In this document: positions 42,627 to 51,384 of the stretch, piece after piece
How positions within the stretch are numbered: the first letter of the stretch is position 1
How the letters are laid out: the number at the start of each line of letters is the position of its first letter
Made by a program: the position numbers and the translations under genes
NCBI GenBank assembly: GCA_002239065.1
Contig: MPNO01000003.1
Coordinates: forward strand, 62,001-126,000
DNA: 64,000 nt
Direction: 5' to 3'
DNA from: Defluviicoccus sp. bin129
Lineage (GTDB): Bacteria; Pseudomonadota; Alphaproteobacteria; MPNO01
Notes under the pieces: model-generated
What the model was told of the DNA's origin: nothing
Database searches by the model: none
The model's input: the letters and a program-made list of their open reading frames with translations, nothing else

Positions 42627-43899
42627 TGGCGGCCGCCCCGTCGAACCCCACCGCCCTGCGGTAGTACTGCCAGAAGCCGCGCAGCGCGACCTCCTGGGCG
42701 AGGGTGTCCCGGTCGCCGACCGCGCCGCGGCCGCCCATCTCGATGAACGAGTGCTCGCCGGTCTGCGTCCGCGTACCCTGCTGGACCAGGCGGGCGGCCT
42801 CGCCGTCCTCCATCGAGATATAGCCCGCCGGGCCGATCATGTTGGCGAGCCTGAGCTTGTCCTCGTGCTCGCTCTCGCTGCCGCCCTCGTAGCCGAAATA
42901 GGTCCAGTAGATCTCGAATTTTTCGGGCCCCTTGGGGCGGACATGGCGGATCTGGAAGGCGTTGTCGACCTGGGCCACGACCAGCGAGGGGAAGATCGAG
43001 AGGATCACCGTCGTGGTGCTGTCGCCGAGCGATTTCTCGGTGCCGATGATGCGCGGGTCCTTGAGCGCGTAGTCCGGGCGGTATTTCGAATTGGTCTTGT
43101 ACTGCTCGGCCAGCAAGGCGTGATCCTTGGCGTCGTCCGGGTTGGTCTCGACATGGATGCAGTTGTTCTTGCCGTCGGCGTCGAGATAGGTGCCGCCGGT
43201 CATCGCCGGCGTCTGGATGCCGAAGCTGACATGGAACAGGTGCAGGAGCGGCGCGTGGTAGGGATCGCGCGTGTTCTCGGCATACAGCTTCCAGTTCGCT
43301 TCCACCACCTGGCGGAAATAGCCCAGGATGCGGATCGGCCGGCTCGTGATGCGCTCGATATGCCGCAGCGCGACCGGGCCGAGATAGTCTTCCAGCGGCT
43401 GCGGGTCCTCGGCGAAGCAGCCGAACACCAGTCCGCGGAAGGACGCGGTGCGGAGCTTGCGCATGCCCCGCCCGGCGACCTCGAAATCGTCGGGCATGCC
43501 GCCCTTGCCCTTGACCCCCTTCTGCTGCGGCACCGCGAGCAGGTTCCCCGCATGGTCGTAGCACCACATGTGGTAGGGGCAGTTGAACTGCCTGGCATTG
43601 CCGCGCAGCCGGGTGACCACCTGCGCGCCGCGATGGGTGCAGCGGTTCTCGAAGGCATGGATCGCGCCGTCCCCGCCGCGCACCGCGACGACGCGGCGCT
43701 CGCCGAAATAGGTCGTCGTGTAGTCGCCCTCGTTCGGGATCTCCTGCTCCAGGGCGAGATACTGCCAGTGCCCGCCGGCGAAGAGCCGGTCGAGCTCGAT
43801 GTCGTAGAGCGCGCGGTCGTTGAACACCTCGAACGGCACTCTGGTGCAGTCCTCGGCGGTCCATCGGATATCGAGCCCGGTGCGGCGGGGCGCGGTCAT
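42616..43899 (-). CDS. Aromatic ring-hydroxylating dioxygenase alpha subunit (Rieske oxygenase)
   Basis: 427 residues. Rieske [2Fe-2S] ligands in ENRCTHRG and NCPYHMWCYD; mononuclear iron motif ENTRDPYHAPLLHLFH (Asp between two His sets) in the catalytic domain. Adds O2 to, or demethylates, an aromatic acid or amine; salicylate/anthranilate-type or terephthalate-type substrates are possible but not determinable. ATG 43899. Paired with the beta subunit downstream. Confidence 0.92.
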   Translation of the reverse strand: MTAPRRTGLDIRWTAEDCTRVPFEVFNDRALYDIELDRLFAGGHWQYLALEQEIPNEGDYTTTYFGERRVVAVRGGDGAIHAFENRCTHRGAQVVTRLRGNARQFNCPYHMWCYDHAGNLLAVPQQKGVKGKGGMPDDFEVAGRGMRKLRTASFRGLVFGCFAEDPQPLEDYLGPVALRHIERITSRPIRILGYFRQVVEANWKLYAENTRDPYHAPLLHLFHVSFGIQTPAMTGGTYLDADGKNNCIHVETNPDDAKDHALLAEQYKTNSKYRPDYALKDPRIIGTEKSLGDSTTTVILSIFPSLVVAQVDNAFQIRHVRPKGPEKFEIYWTYFGYEGGSESEHEDKLRLANMIGPAGYISMEDGEAARLVQQGTRTQTGEHSFIEMGGRGAVGDRDTLAQEVALRGFWQYYRRAVGFDGAAANGG

Positions 43900-44008
43900 C
43901 TCGGGTGCTCCGCATGTGTGGCGACCGCCGGATGGTGGCCCGATTCCGCGTGACACGCAATGCGCGGCGGGCGCATCATCGGCGGGTTGCGGCGACGGAG
44001 GATGGGCG

Positions 44009-44482
44009 ATGAAACCGGCCGGATTGGGAGTCTTCCTATCGACGATGGCGGCCTTCCTGTTCTGCGCCGCGGTCGCCGCGGCGCCGTCCAGCGACCCGCC
44101 CCAGAGCGCCCCCGCCAACCCGGACTACGAGAAGGCGGCGGCGCTGATCGAGGCGGAGAAATTCGCCGAAGCCCTGCCGCTCCTTCGCAAGGCCGAGGCG
44201 GCGGAGCCCGACAGCGCGGACGTCCACAACTATCTCGGCTACGCGCTGCGCAAGCTGAAGAACTACGACGCGGCCCTGAAGCACTACAAGATCGCGCTGA
44301 GACTCGCGCCGAAACACCGCGGGGCGAACGAGTATCTCGGCGAGCTCTACCTCGTGCTCGGCGACCTTGAGAAGGCCGAGGAGCGCCTCGCCGTGCTCGA
44401 CAAGGCCTGCCTGTTCGGCTGCGAGGAATACACCGAGCTCAAGGACGCGATCGCCGCCTACAAGGCCAGGCTGGGCCAGTGA
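44009..44482 (+). CDS. Secreted tetratricopeptide-repeat protein
   Basis: 157 residues: signal peptide (GVFLSTMAAFLFCAAVAAAP), then TPR motifs (FAEALPLLRKAEAAEPDSADVHNYLGYALRKL, split as EALPLLRKAEAAEP and NYLGYALRKLKNYDAAL, and YLGELYLVLGDLEKAEERL). A C-x5-C pair at the end (KACLFGCEEY) resembles small TPR proteins seen in other alphaproteobacteria. Likely periplasmic protein-protein interaction role. Ends 12 bp from the convergent amidohydrolase gene. Confidence 0.82.
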   Translation: MKPAGLGVFLSTMAAFLFCAAVAAAPSSDPPQSAPANPDYEKAAALIEAEKFAEALPLLRKAEAAEPDSADVHNYLGYALRKLKNYDAALKHYKIALRLAPKHRGANEYLGELYLVLGDLEKAEERLAVLDKACLFGCEEYTELKDAIAAYKARLGQ

Positions 44483-44494
44483 CGGGCCGGGCCG

Positions 44495-45895
44495 CTAAAC
44501 CACCGGCCAGCGCGAGATCGGCTTGACGTTGGCGCGCTCGATCAGCCGGGGCGCGAGCTCGCGGCAGCGCGCGTGCACCTCGGCGAGGTCCATGGTGGCG
44601 AGCTCGCGGTTCTCCATCAGGATCCTGCCGTCGACCATCACCGTGTCGACGCAGTCGCCGCTCGCCGCATAGACCAGGCTGTAGACCAGATTGTAGCTCG
44701 GCACCCATTCCGGCCGGTCGATGTCGAGCAGGATCAGGTCCGCCTTGCGGCCGGGCTCCAGGGCGCCGAGATCGTCCTCCCAGCCGGTCGCGCGCGCGCC
44801 GTCCAGCGTCGCCATCTCGATCACCTCTTCCGCGGTTATGACCTCCGGGTCGAGGCGCGCATCCTTGGGCAGGGTGGCGGCGAGGAACATCGCCTGGAAC
44901 ATGTCCTTGTGGTCGGCCGAGTTCACCCCGTCGCACCCCAAGGCCACCGTCACCCCCTTCTCGCGCATCTCCAGGAACTTGCCCATGCGGGTGGTCCCCT
45001 TGGCGAGCTTGAGCGCCGCCGGCGGGTTCTGGCAGACCTTGGCGTCGGTCTCGGCCAGCATGTCGACCTCGAACGACTCCACCGCCGTCATGTGGTTGAG
45101 ATAGACGTTGGGGCCGAGCGCGCCGATCTCGTACATGTGCTCGACCGGGCGGTGGCCGGTCGCCTTGAGCTCGCTTGCCACCTCCTCCTGCGAGCTCGCC
45201 TTGTGCATCAGCGCGAAGGTGCCGTACTGCGCGGCGATCTCCCGTGCGCCTCTGGTGAGCTCGTCGGAGCAGGTGCCGACCCCCTCGATGGTGGCGAACA
45301 CGCGGATCCGCCCGTCGGCCGAGCGGTCCCAGCTCCTGATATTGGACTCGGTGATCTCGAGCGCCTCGTCGAGGGTCATCGGCAGGAAGTAGTCCGGGCA
45401 TTTCTGCCCGTCCGGGCCGTCATGGTCCCACACCCAGCTCCCCGTGGTGGCGCGCATCCCGGTCTCCTCGATCGCCGTGAGCGTGCTGGCGAGGAACTTG
45501 CAGCCGGGCTCGACGAAGCAGGTGGTGCCCGAGCGGATCATCTCCGCCATCAGGCACTTGGAATACCAGTACTCGTCCTCTTCGGTGATCGCGTCGAGAT
45601 AGGGGTAGCACCAGTCCTTGAGCCAGTCGCTGGTCCTCAGATTGTCCGGGATCAGCCCGCGCGCGAGCTCGATCAGATGGGCGTGGCCGTCGATCAGCCC
45701 CGGCATGACCAATTTCAGCGAGGCGTCGATGGTCCGCGCCGGGGCGTAGGCGGCATCGAGCTCGGCCGTCTTGCCGACCGCGACGATGCGGTCGCCGCGC
45801 ACCGCGACCGCGCCGTCGGTGACGATGCGGCGCGCGCCGTCGACGGTGAGGATCGTGCCGTTCCGGATCAGGATATCGACCGCTTCGGGCGCCAT
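44495..45895 (-). CDS. Amidohydrolase/deaminase of the TRZ/ATZ family
   Basis: 466 residues. PGLIDGHAHLIE carries the H-x-H metal motif of subtype III amidohydrolases; later NHMTAVES, and LGCDGVNSADHKDMF with the final Asp. GCKFLASTLTAIEETGMRA and ALEPGRKADLILLD match the guanine deaminase/chlorohydrolase branch. Deaminates or dechlorinates a heterocycle, substrate unknown. ATG 45895 follows GGGAGGCAGCC. Upstream lies the insertion sequence. Confidence 0.88.
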   Translation of the reverse strand: MAPEAVDILIRNGTILTVDGARRIVTDGAVAVRGDRIVAVGKTAELDAAYAPARTIDASLKLVMPGLIDGHAHLIELARGLIPDNLRTSDWLKDWCYPYLDAITEEDEYWYSKCLMAEMIRSGTTCFVEPGCKFLASTLTAIEETGMRATTGSWVWDHDGPDGQKCPDYFLPMTLDEALEITESNIRSWDRSADGRIRVFATIEGVGTCSDELTRGAREIAAQYGTFALMHKASSQEEVASELKATGHRPVEHMYEIGALGPNVYLNHMTAVESFEVDMLAETDAKVCQNPPAALKLAKGTTRMGKFLEMREKGVTVALGCDGVNSADHKDMFQAMFLAATLPKDARLDPEVITAEEVIEMATLDGARATGWEDDLGALEPGRKADLILLDIDRPEWVPSYNLVYSLVYAASGDCVDTVMVDGRILMENRELATMDLAEVHARCRELAPRLIERANVKPISRWPVV

Positions 45896-45960
45896 GGCTG
45901 CCTCCCTGCCTGCGCGAAGCCTAGCCGCCGTCCGCGGGCGCGGCAATGCGTGCCGTGGGA

Positions 45961-45986
45961 CTGTCGCTAGCACATGATCTGTCCGG
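45961..45986. repeat. IS left terminal inverted repeat
   Basis: Begins CTGTCGCTAGCA and ends TGTCCGG, matching the reverse complement of 47344-47370 in 19 outer and inner positions with a divergent 7-8 base centre. A related direct repeat follows at 45993-46014. Confidence 0.8.
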
Positions 45987-46039
45987 CTTAGGTAGCACGT
46001 GAGTTGTCCGGTTAGGTGTCTCGGAGAGGAGGCACCTGG

Positions 46040-47224
46040 ATGAACCGGACGATGTGGCTACAGGAGCGGAGGATGGAGAAGTTTTGCGATGTTCTGGGAC
46101 GCTACGAGGCGAAGCGTTTGTCGGCGCTGGATGCGGCCGAGCTTCTGGGGATGTCGGAGCGCGGCTTCCGGCGCTACCGGCGGCGCTACGAAGAGGAAGG
46201 TCTGGACGGGCTGTTCGACCGCCGGCTCGGCAAGGCGTCGGCGCGGCGGGTCTCTGTGGATCGGATCGCGTGGATGCTGGAGCAGTACCGCACCCGCCAT
46301 GTCGGCTGGACGGTCAAGCACTTCCACGACCATCTGTGCGAGCATCACGGCTTCACCTTGAGCTACAGCTGGACCAGGACGGTGTTGCAGCGGGCGGGTC
46401 TGGTATCGCGGGCGCCGCGGCGCGGGGCGCATCGCCGGCGGCGGCCGCGCAAGCCCTGCGTCGGCATGATGCTGCATCAGGACGGCTCGCGTCATGCGTG
46501 GCTGGCGGGCCGGGCGCCGCTCGACCTGATCGTCACCCTGGACGACGCCACCTCGGAGATCTACTCGGCCTTCCTGGTCGAGGAGGAAGGCACCGCGTCC
46601 ACCTTCCGGGCGCTCAAGGCGGTGTTCGCCGAGCACGGCCTGCCCGGCGCGCTGTATACCGACCGCGGCAGCCACTACTTCCACACGCCCGAGGCCGGCG
46701 GCAAGGTGGACAAGGGGCGGCGCAGCCAGGTCGGGCGCGCCCTGCACCAGCTCGGCATCGAGCACATCGCCGCCTACTCCCCCGAGGCGAGGGGCCGCTC
46801 CGAGCGCGCCTTCGGCACCCTCCAGGATCGCCTGGTCAAGGAGCTCGCGCTGGCCGGCATCGCCACCGTCGAGGCCGCCAACCGCTTCATCGCAGAGCGC
46901 TACCTGCCCGAGCACAACCGCCGCTTCGCCGTCCCGCCCGAGCTCGAGGACTCAGCCTTCGTGCCGCTCGTCCGGCCCGACCAGATCGACGACATTCTCT
47001 GCCTGCATGCCGAGCGCGTGGTCGCCCGCGACAACACCGTGCGCTACGGCAACCGGGTCCTGCAGCTCCCCGCCGGGCCCCATCGCCCCCACTACGTCAA
47101 GGCGCACGTCCGCGTGCACGAGTACCCCGACGGCACGCTCGCCGTCTTCCACGGACCCAGATGCCTCGCCCGCTACCACGCCGATGGCAAACCGTCAGAA
47201 ACCCCAAACCGGAAGGCCGCGTGA
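46040..47224 (+). CDS. Transposase with integrase core (IS481/ISNCY-like)
   Basis: 394 residues. N-terminal helix-turn-helix (RLSALDAAELLGMSERGFRRY), a second winged region (VDRIAWMLEQYRTRHVGWTVKHF), then the DDE core: Asp in MLHQDGSRHAW, Asp in LYTDRGSHYF and Glu in EARGRSERAFGT. The C-terminal tail holds the DNA-binding VRYGNRVLQLP region. ATG 46040 has GGAGAGGAGG (46023-46032) upstream. Uninterrupted, so probably functional. Confidence 0.9.
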   Translation: MNRTMWLQERRMEKFCDVLGRYEAKRLSALDAAELLGMSERGFRRYRRRYEEEGLDGLFDRRLGKASARRVSVDRIAWMLEQYRTRHVGWTVKHFHDHLCEHHGFTLSYSWTRTVLQRAGLVSRAPRRGAHRRRRPRKPCVGMMLHQDGSRHAWLAGRAPLDLIVTLDDATSEIYSAFLVEEEGTASTFRALKAVFAEHGLPGALYTDRGSHYFHTPEAGGKVDKGRRSQVGRALHQLGIEHIAAYSPEARGRSERAFGTLQDRLVKELALAGIATVEAANRFIAERYLPEHNRRFAVPPELEDSAFVPLVRPDQIDDILCLHAERVVARDNTVRYGNRVLQLPAGPHRPHYVKAHVRVHEYPDGTLAVFHGPRCLARYHADGKPSETPNRKAA

Positions 47225-47343
47225 CCCGCTTCGACGCGACCCGCCGCAGGCCTGTGGACAAGTGGACAGCCGCTCCGCGCCTGACCACTTCCCCACAGGC
47301 CCAACAACCTCAACAGAAGCGGTCAATCGATGTGCTAGCAAAA

Positions 47344-47370
47344 CCGGACAAATCTACTTGCTAGCGACAG
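47344..47370. repeat. IS right terminal inverted repeat
   Basis: Ends TGCTAGCGACAG, the inverted counterpart of the left end, with CCGGACA as the inner block. Defines the right boundary next to the truncated FAH gene. Confidence 0.8.
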
Positions 47371-47663
47371 CGTCAGGCGGTCAGACCCCGGTACCTCCGC
47401 GGTTCCGCCCGAACGAACAGGAGTATGTGTGAGCCCGTCCAGGCACGACAATCTTCATATTGGCGGCGCGCGCGGCTTGCACACAGGCGGGCGAGGTCTT
47501 CCCGCATCGCTTCGAAACCGTCGACGATGCCGTTCATCGTATCCGCCGGGGTTCGACCGGCCGGACCGCGGATCGCCCCGGCGATGTCCACGACGCCCCG
47601 GATCGTCAGCAGGCCGGGCCGGATCTCCCCGCCGTCGCGGCTTTGAAAGGGCACGAGCTTCAC
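47371..47663 (-). pseudogene. Truncated N-terminus of a fumarylacetoacetate hydrolase-family gene
   Basis: A GTG at 47663 with GGAGAG upstream opens KLVPFQSRDGGEIRPGLLTI, then GVVDIAGAIRGP and IVDGFEAMREDLARL, the typical first 60 residues of FAH-family enzymes. The catalytic domain is missing; after about residue 62 the sequence loses similarity and runs to the IS edge. No matching 3' part exists on the far side of the IS, so the gene was cut by a deletion associated with the element. Co-oriented with the cyclase gene upstream. Confidence 0.7.
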
Positions 47664-47707
47664 CGTCTTCTCTCCGATTGAGGGCCGATCCCGCCGCGGA
47701 TCGTCGC

Positions 47708-48451
47708 TCACACCTCGTCGACCATCGCGAAGACGCGCGCCGGCGAACCGTCGAGCCCTTCCAGCCGCAGCGGGATTGCCGCGAGCACGAACGATTCGGC
47801 TCCGATGGCGCCGACATTCGCGACCATCTGCACGATCGTCGTGCCGTTGCCCAGCAGCGTGCGGTGGTTCGGCCCGGGGGGCAGGCCCGGCGCCGGCGGC
47901 ATGCGCCAGAACGGGATTTCCGGATGGAAGTCGATGGCCACCGCGCTGACGCCGCGCTCCACCAGCAACCGGCTGACGCTCACGTCCATGTAGATGACGT
48001 CGTTCCAGTAGGCGTCGGTGCCCCATGCCCGGTCGGTCCAGGCGGTGTGGAGGATCGGGATCACCGTGGAGTCGAACGGCACGCCGGTCTCCAGGATCGC
48101 TTCCGCGGTGACGCTCCCGCCGGGCTCGATATGCGTGAGCGGAATGACCCGCCCGGGCTTCACCAGGTTCTCCAGCGGGATCTCGTCGACGCTCTCGCCG
48201 CCATCGATGAAGTGGCGGGGCGCGTCGATATGGGTGCCGATATGGGTCAGGATCTCGACCTTGCTGGTCATGTGATGGGCGATCTCGATCCCGTCCGCCA
48301 TTTCGATGCGTTCTTCCGCGAGCGTCGCGACCTGGGCGTCGCTGAGCGCGGTCAGGGCGATGCAGCGCGTCGGGTTCTCCTGGTACTGCGCCAGGCGCGG
48401 CATCGGACGCATGTCGCGGTTGATCGGCAGCGTCAGATCGACGATTCGCAT
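47708..48451 (-). CDS. Cyclase-family metal-dependent hydrolase (kynurenine formamidase-like)
   Basis: 247 residues. Metal motif H-I-G-T-H-I-D-A-P-x-H-F (THIGTHIDAPRHF), the signature of the cyclase/KynB family, with MRIVDLTLPINRDM at the start and AIDFHPEIPFW later. Members hydrolyse N-formylkynurenine, isatin or related amides; the longer insertions here favour a non-KynB member. Precedes the truncated FAH gene on the same strand. Confidence 0.87.
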   Translation of the reverse strand: MRIVDLTLPINRDMRPMPRLAQYQENPTRCIALTALSDAQVATLAEERIEMADGIEIAHHMTSKVEILTHIGTHIDAPRHFIDGGESVDEIPLENLVKPGRVIPLTHIEPGGSVTAEAILETGVPFDSTVIPILHTAWTDRAWGTDAYWNDVIYMDVSVSRLLVERGVSAVAIDFHPEIPFWRMPPAPGLPPGPNHRTLLGNGTTIVQMVANVGAIGAESFVLAAIPLRLEGLDGSPARVFAMVDEV

Positions 48452-48536
48452 CGCTCACCTCGCTCGGTTCGGGGGGGCGCGGGCGCGAGCTTCATCCGCT
48501 GCGGTCGCAACGGCGGCGCTGGAGAACGGAGCCCGG

Positions 48537-48944
48537 TCAGTTCAGGGTTTCGGGTTCCGCCCGCGGCTCGTCGGAGGGCGGGCGACCCTGGGTGGGGCCG
48601 GAATGGTGGTGGCAGATCCTCCAGATGCTGCCCTCCCGCACGAACAAATTGGTGGCGAGCAGGAACTGGCCATCGAGCTCCTCGTAGCACGCCACCACCC
48701 CGATATCGCCGTTGGCGTAGGCAATGGCGGCGTGACACGAGATGTCGGGCGCGTTGGGGTTGGCGATGATCGCGGCCCAGCTCCGCATCACCGCCTCGCG
48801 GCCGATCAGCACGTCCCAGCCCGGGTGCATGCAGACGATGGGCTCGCGTTCGGCCCACATCGCCTCCATCGCGTCCGCGTCGCGGTCTGCGAAAGCGCGG
48901 TAGAAGGCCTCGTTGGCGAAGAGCAGCGTGTCGATATCGGACAT
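48537..48944 (-). CDS. SnoaL-like/DUF4440 NTF2-fold protein
   Basis: 135 residues: NEAFYRAFADRDADAMEAMWA, then HPGWDVLIGREAVMRSW, and FVREGSIWRICHHHSGP near the end, the DUF4440/SnoaL_3 pattern. Probably a small enzyme or ligand-binding protein of unknown role. ATG 48944. Divergent from the Rieske oxygenase gene. Confidence 0.85.
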   Translation of the reverse strand: MSDIDTLLFANEAFYRAFADRDADAMEAMWAEREPIVCMHPGWDVLIGREAVMRSWAAIIANPNAPDISCHAAIAYANGDIGVVACYEELDGQFLLATNLFVREGSIWRICHHHSGPTQGRPPSDEPRAEPETLN

Positions 48945-49070
48945 CCACGGTCCCCCGGTCGAACAGCAGCACATGCGCTGCGCTTTGGCAATCCGGGACC
49001 GCCGCCGCCTTGTCCGGTCCCGGGCCCTGTGGTCAAATCCGCTGCCGTCGCGGAGTTCCGGGAGACCGCC

Positions 49071-50129
49071 ATGTTCCTGCGCAACAGCTGGTACGTCGCC
49101 GCCTTCGACCACGAGGTCGGACAGGCGCCCTTCGCCCGCACCCTCCTCGGCGAGCCCATCGTGCTCTTCCGCGGGAGCGACGGCACGGCCGCGGCGCTCG
49201 CCGATTCGTGCTGCCACCGGGCGCTGCCGCTGTCGATGGGAACGGTGGTCGGCGACAACCTCCGCTGCGGCTATCACGGCCTCGCCTTCGCCGCCGACGG
49301 CGCCTGCGTCTCGGTCCCCGGCCAGTCGACGGTCCCGCCCGGGGCTTCGGTGCGGTCCTACCCGGTGACGGAGCGCTATGGCTGGATCTGGGCGTGGATG
49401 GGCGATCCGGCGCTCGCAGACCCCGCCCTGCTGCCCGACTGGCACTGGCTCGAATCGCCCGACTGGGAGATGGTGGAGGGGAATGGCGGGAAGCCGTTGC
49501 CGATGGGCTGCAACTACGAGCTCATCTCGGACAACCTGTTCGACCTCACCCACCTGTCCTATGTGCACGCGACCTCCATCGGCACCGACGCGATCGTCGA
49601 TTTCCCCTGCAAGACCGAGCGTCTGGAGCGCTCCGTCCGCATGTCGCGGCTGGTGATCGACCGCCCCGCGGCGCCCTTCTACCAGTGGTGCGGCCGGTTC
49701 GAGGGCAATGTCGACCGCTGGTTGATCACGACGATCGACATGCCGTGCTTCCTCGTCAACCACGCGGGCTGCGTCGATACCGGGAGCGGGGTCGACATGC
49801 AGGGGGGCCGCCGCGACGGCGGGGTGGAGCTCAAGGTGCTGAACGCGCTCACCCCGGAAACCGCGACCACGACGCACTATTTCTACGGGCACACGCGCAA
49901 TTTCCGCCTCGGCGAGGAAGAGGTGACGGAAAAGTTCCGCACCAACTTCACCCAGGTCTTTCTCGAGGACAAGGCGATCCTGGAGGCCCAGCAGGCGATG
50001 ATGTCGGCCGACCCGGACGCGCCGCGGATCGACATCAACGCGGACGGCCCCGGACTCCAGGTCCGCCGGCTGCTGCGCGAGCTGATCGCCGCCGAGCGGC
50101 GCGATCCCGCGTCGATCGCCGCGGAATAG
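49071..50129 (+). CDS. VanA-like Rieske monooxygenase/demethylase alpha subunit
   Basis: 352 residues, the length of single-subunit oxygenases such as vanillate O-demethylase VanA. Opens MFLRNSWYVAAFDHEV; Rieske ligands in SCCHRALPLSMG and LRCGYHGLAF; mononuclear iron site in DNLFDLTHLSYVHATS. Electron-transfer partner (VanB type) not adjacent. Likely removes a methyl group or hydroxylates an aromatic or quaternary amine; substrate unknown. Followed ten bases later by the CoA-transferase gene. Confidence 0.9.
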   Translation: MFLRNSWYVAAFDHEVGQAPFARTLLGEPIVLFRGSDGTAAALADSCCHRALPLSMGTVVGDNLRCGYHGLAFAADGACVSVPGQSTVPPGASVRSYPVTERYGWIWAWMGDPALADPALLPDWHWLESPDWEMVEGNGGKPLPMGCNYELISDNLFDLTHLSYVHATSIGTDAIVDFPCKTERLERSVRMSRLVIDRPAAPFYQWCGRFEGNVDRWLITTIDMPCFLVNHAGCVDTGSGVDMQGGRRDGGVELKVLNALTPETATTTHYFYGHTRNFRLGEEEVTEKFRTNFTQVFLEDKAILEAQQAMMSADPDAPRIDINADGPGLQVRRLLRELIAAERRDPASIAAE

Positions 50130-50138
50130 GCGGCGGCG

Positions 50139-51314
50139 ATGGCGGCGCTCGACGGGATCCGCATCCTCGAACTCACCACCATGATCACCGGCCCGCTCGG
50201 CGGGCAGATGCTCGCCGATCTCGGGGCCGAGGTGGTCAAGGTCGAGAACCCCGCCGGCGGCGACATGTTCCGCAGCTGGCGCGGCGGCACCTACAGCGCC
50301 CATTTCCTCGCCTATAACCGCAACAAGCGCTCGATGACCCTCAATTTGCGGTCGGAGGAGGGGAAGGAGATCCTGCTCCGCCTGGTCGAGACCGCCGACG
50401 TGCTGCTGGAAAACTTCCGCCCCGGCGTGATGGACCGGCTCGGTCTCGGGCTGGACGCGCTGAGGGCGCGCAATCCGGGGCTGATCTATTGCTCGATCAC
50501 CGGTTTCGGCGAGGGCGGCCCCTATCGCGACCGCCCGGCCTACGATGCCGTGGCGCAGTCCCTCGCGGGCGTCTCCTCGATGTTCATCGAACCCGAAGAC
50601 CCGCAGATCACCGGTCCCACCATCGCCGACAACATGACCGGCATCAACGCCTGCTACGGCATTCTCGGCGCCCTGTTCGAGCGCGAACGGACCGGCACGG
50701 CGCGCCGGGTCGACGTGAACATGCTCGAATCGACCATCACCTTCATGCCCGACCCGTGGTCCAACCTGATCCAGGGCGGGTTTCCCCAGGGGCCGCATGC
50801 GAGGGTCCGGGCGTCGCAGTCCTATTCGCTGCGCTGCTCCGACGGCAAGCTGCTGGCGCTCCACCTGTCGTCGCCGCAGAAATTCTGGCAGGGCGTGCAG
50901 AACGCGCTGGAGCGGCCCGATCTCGGCGCCGACGAACGCTTCGCCGTGCGCGAGTCGCGCATCGAGAACTATTTTGCGCTCAAGGCCGAGTTCCAGAAGA
51001 CGGTGGGGACCAGGGAACGGGCGCACTGGATGGCCAGGCTGGAGGCCGAGGACGTCCCCTTCGCGCCGATCCTCACCTTGCCCGAGGTGCGCGAGGACCC
51101 GCAGGTCCGCCATCTCGAGACCTTCTTCGAGACCCGGCACCCGTCGGAGGGGGCGATGACGCTCTTGCGCCGGCCGGTGCGCTTCGACGGCTCGCGCGAC
51201 GACCAGCCGACGGCGCCGCCGCCGCAGCTCGGCGAGCATACCGACGACATCCTGGGCGAGCTCGGCTACGACGCCGCCGGGATCGGCCGCCTGCGCCGCG
51301 ACGCGGTGGTCTGA
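50139..51314 (+). CDS. Family III CoA-transferase (CaiB/BaiF)
   Basis: 391 residues. GIRILELTTMITGPLGGQMLADLGAEVVKVE (in pieces LTTMITGPLGGQML and GAEVVKVENP) is the family start; the nucleophilic Asp is in DRPAYDAVAQSLAG. Moves CoA between carboxylic acids without ATP. Its place after the Rieske gene suggests activation of an aromatic or aliphatic acid in this pathway. Confidence 0.93.
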   Translation: MAALDGIRILELTTMITGPLGGQMLADLGAEVVKVENPAGGDMFRSWRGGTYSAHFLAYNRNKRSMTLNLRSEEGKEILLRLVETADVLLENFRPGVMDRLGLGLDALRARNPGLIYCSITGFGEGGPYRDRPAYDAVAQSLAGVSSMFIEPEDPQITGPTIADNMTGINACYGILGALFERERTGTARRVDVNMLESTITFMPDPWSNLIQGGFPQGPHARVRASQSYSLRCSDGKLLALHLSSPQKFWQGVQNALERPDLGADERFAVRESRIENYFALKAEFQKTVGTRERAHWMARLEAEDVPFAPILTLPEVREDPQVRHLETFFETRHPSEGAMTLLRRPVRFDGSRDDQPTAPPPQLGEHTDDILGELGYDAAGIGRLRRDAVV

Positions 51315-51384
51315 CCGGCGCCGCCCGGTTGACCGCGCCGGGCCGCGCTGCGAAAAGGGCGGGCATGGCGAGCGGGGCGCGGCT

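Larger units (their letters stand above)
45961..47370 (+). mobile_element. IS481/ISNCY-like insertion sequence, apparently intact
   Basis: About 1.41 kb with one transposase gene. The ends are imperfect inverted repeats sharing CTGTCGCTAGCA and TGTCCGG blocks (45961-45986 and 47344-47370). Inside each end a second, shorter copy of the TAGCAC..TGTCCGG-type motif occurs, at 45993-46014 on the left and near 47331-47350 on the right. I see no target-site duplication. It separates an amidohydrolase gene from a truncated FAH gene. Confidence 0.85.

Noticed and set aside
45955-47376. Target-site duplication flanking the insertion sequence
   Set aside because: The bases on the two sides do not match in any register I tried near the ends.
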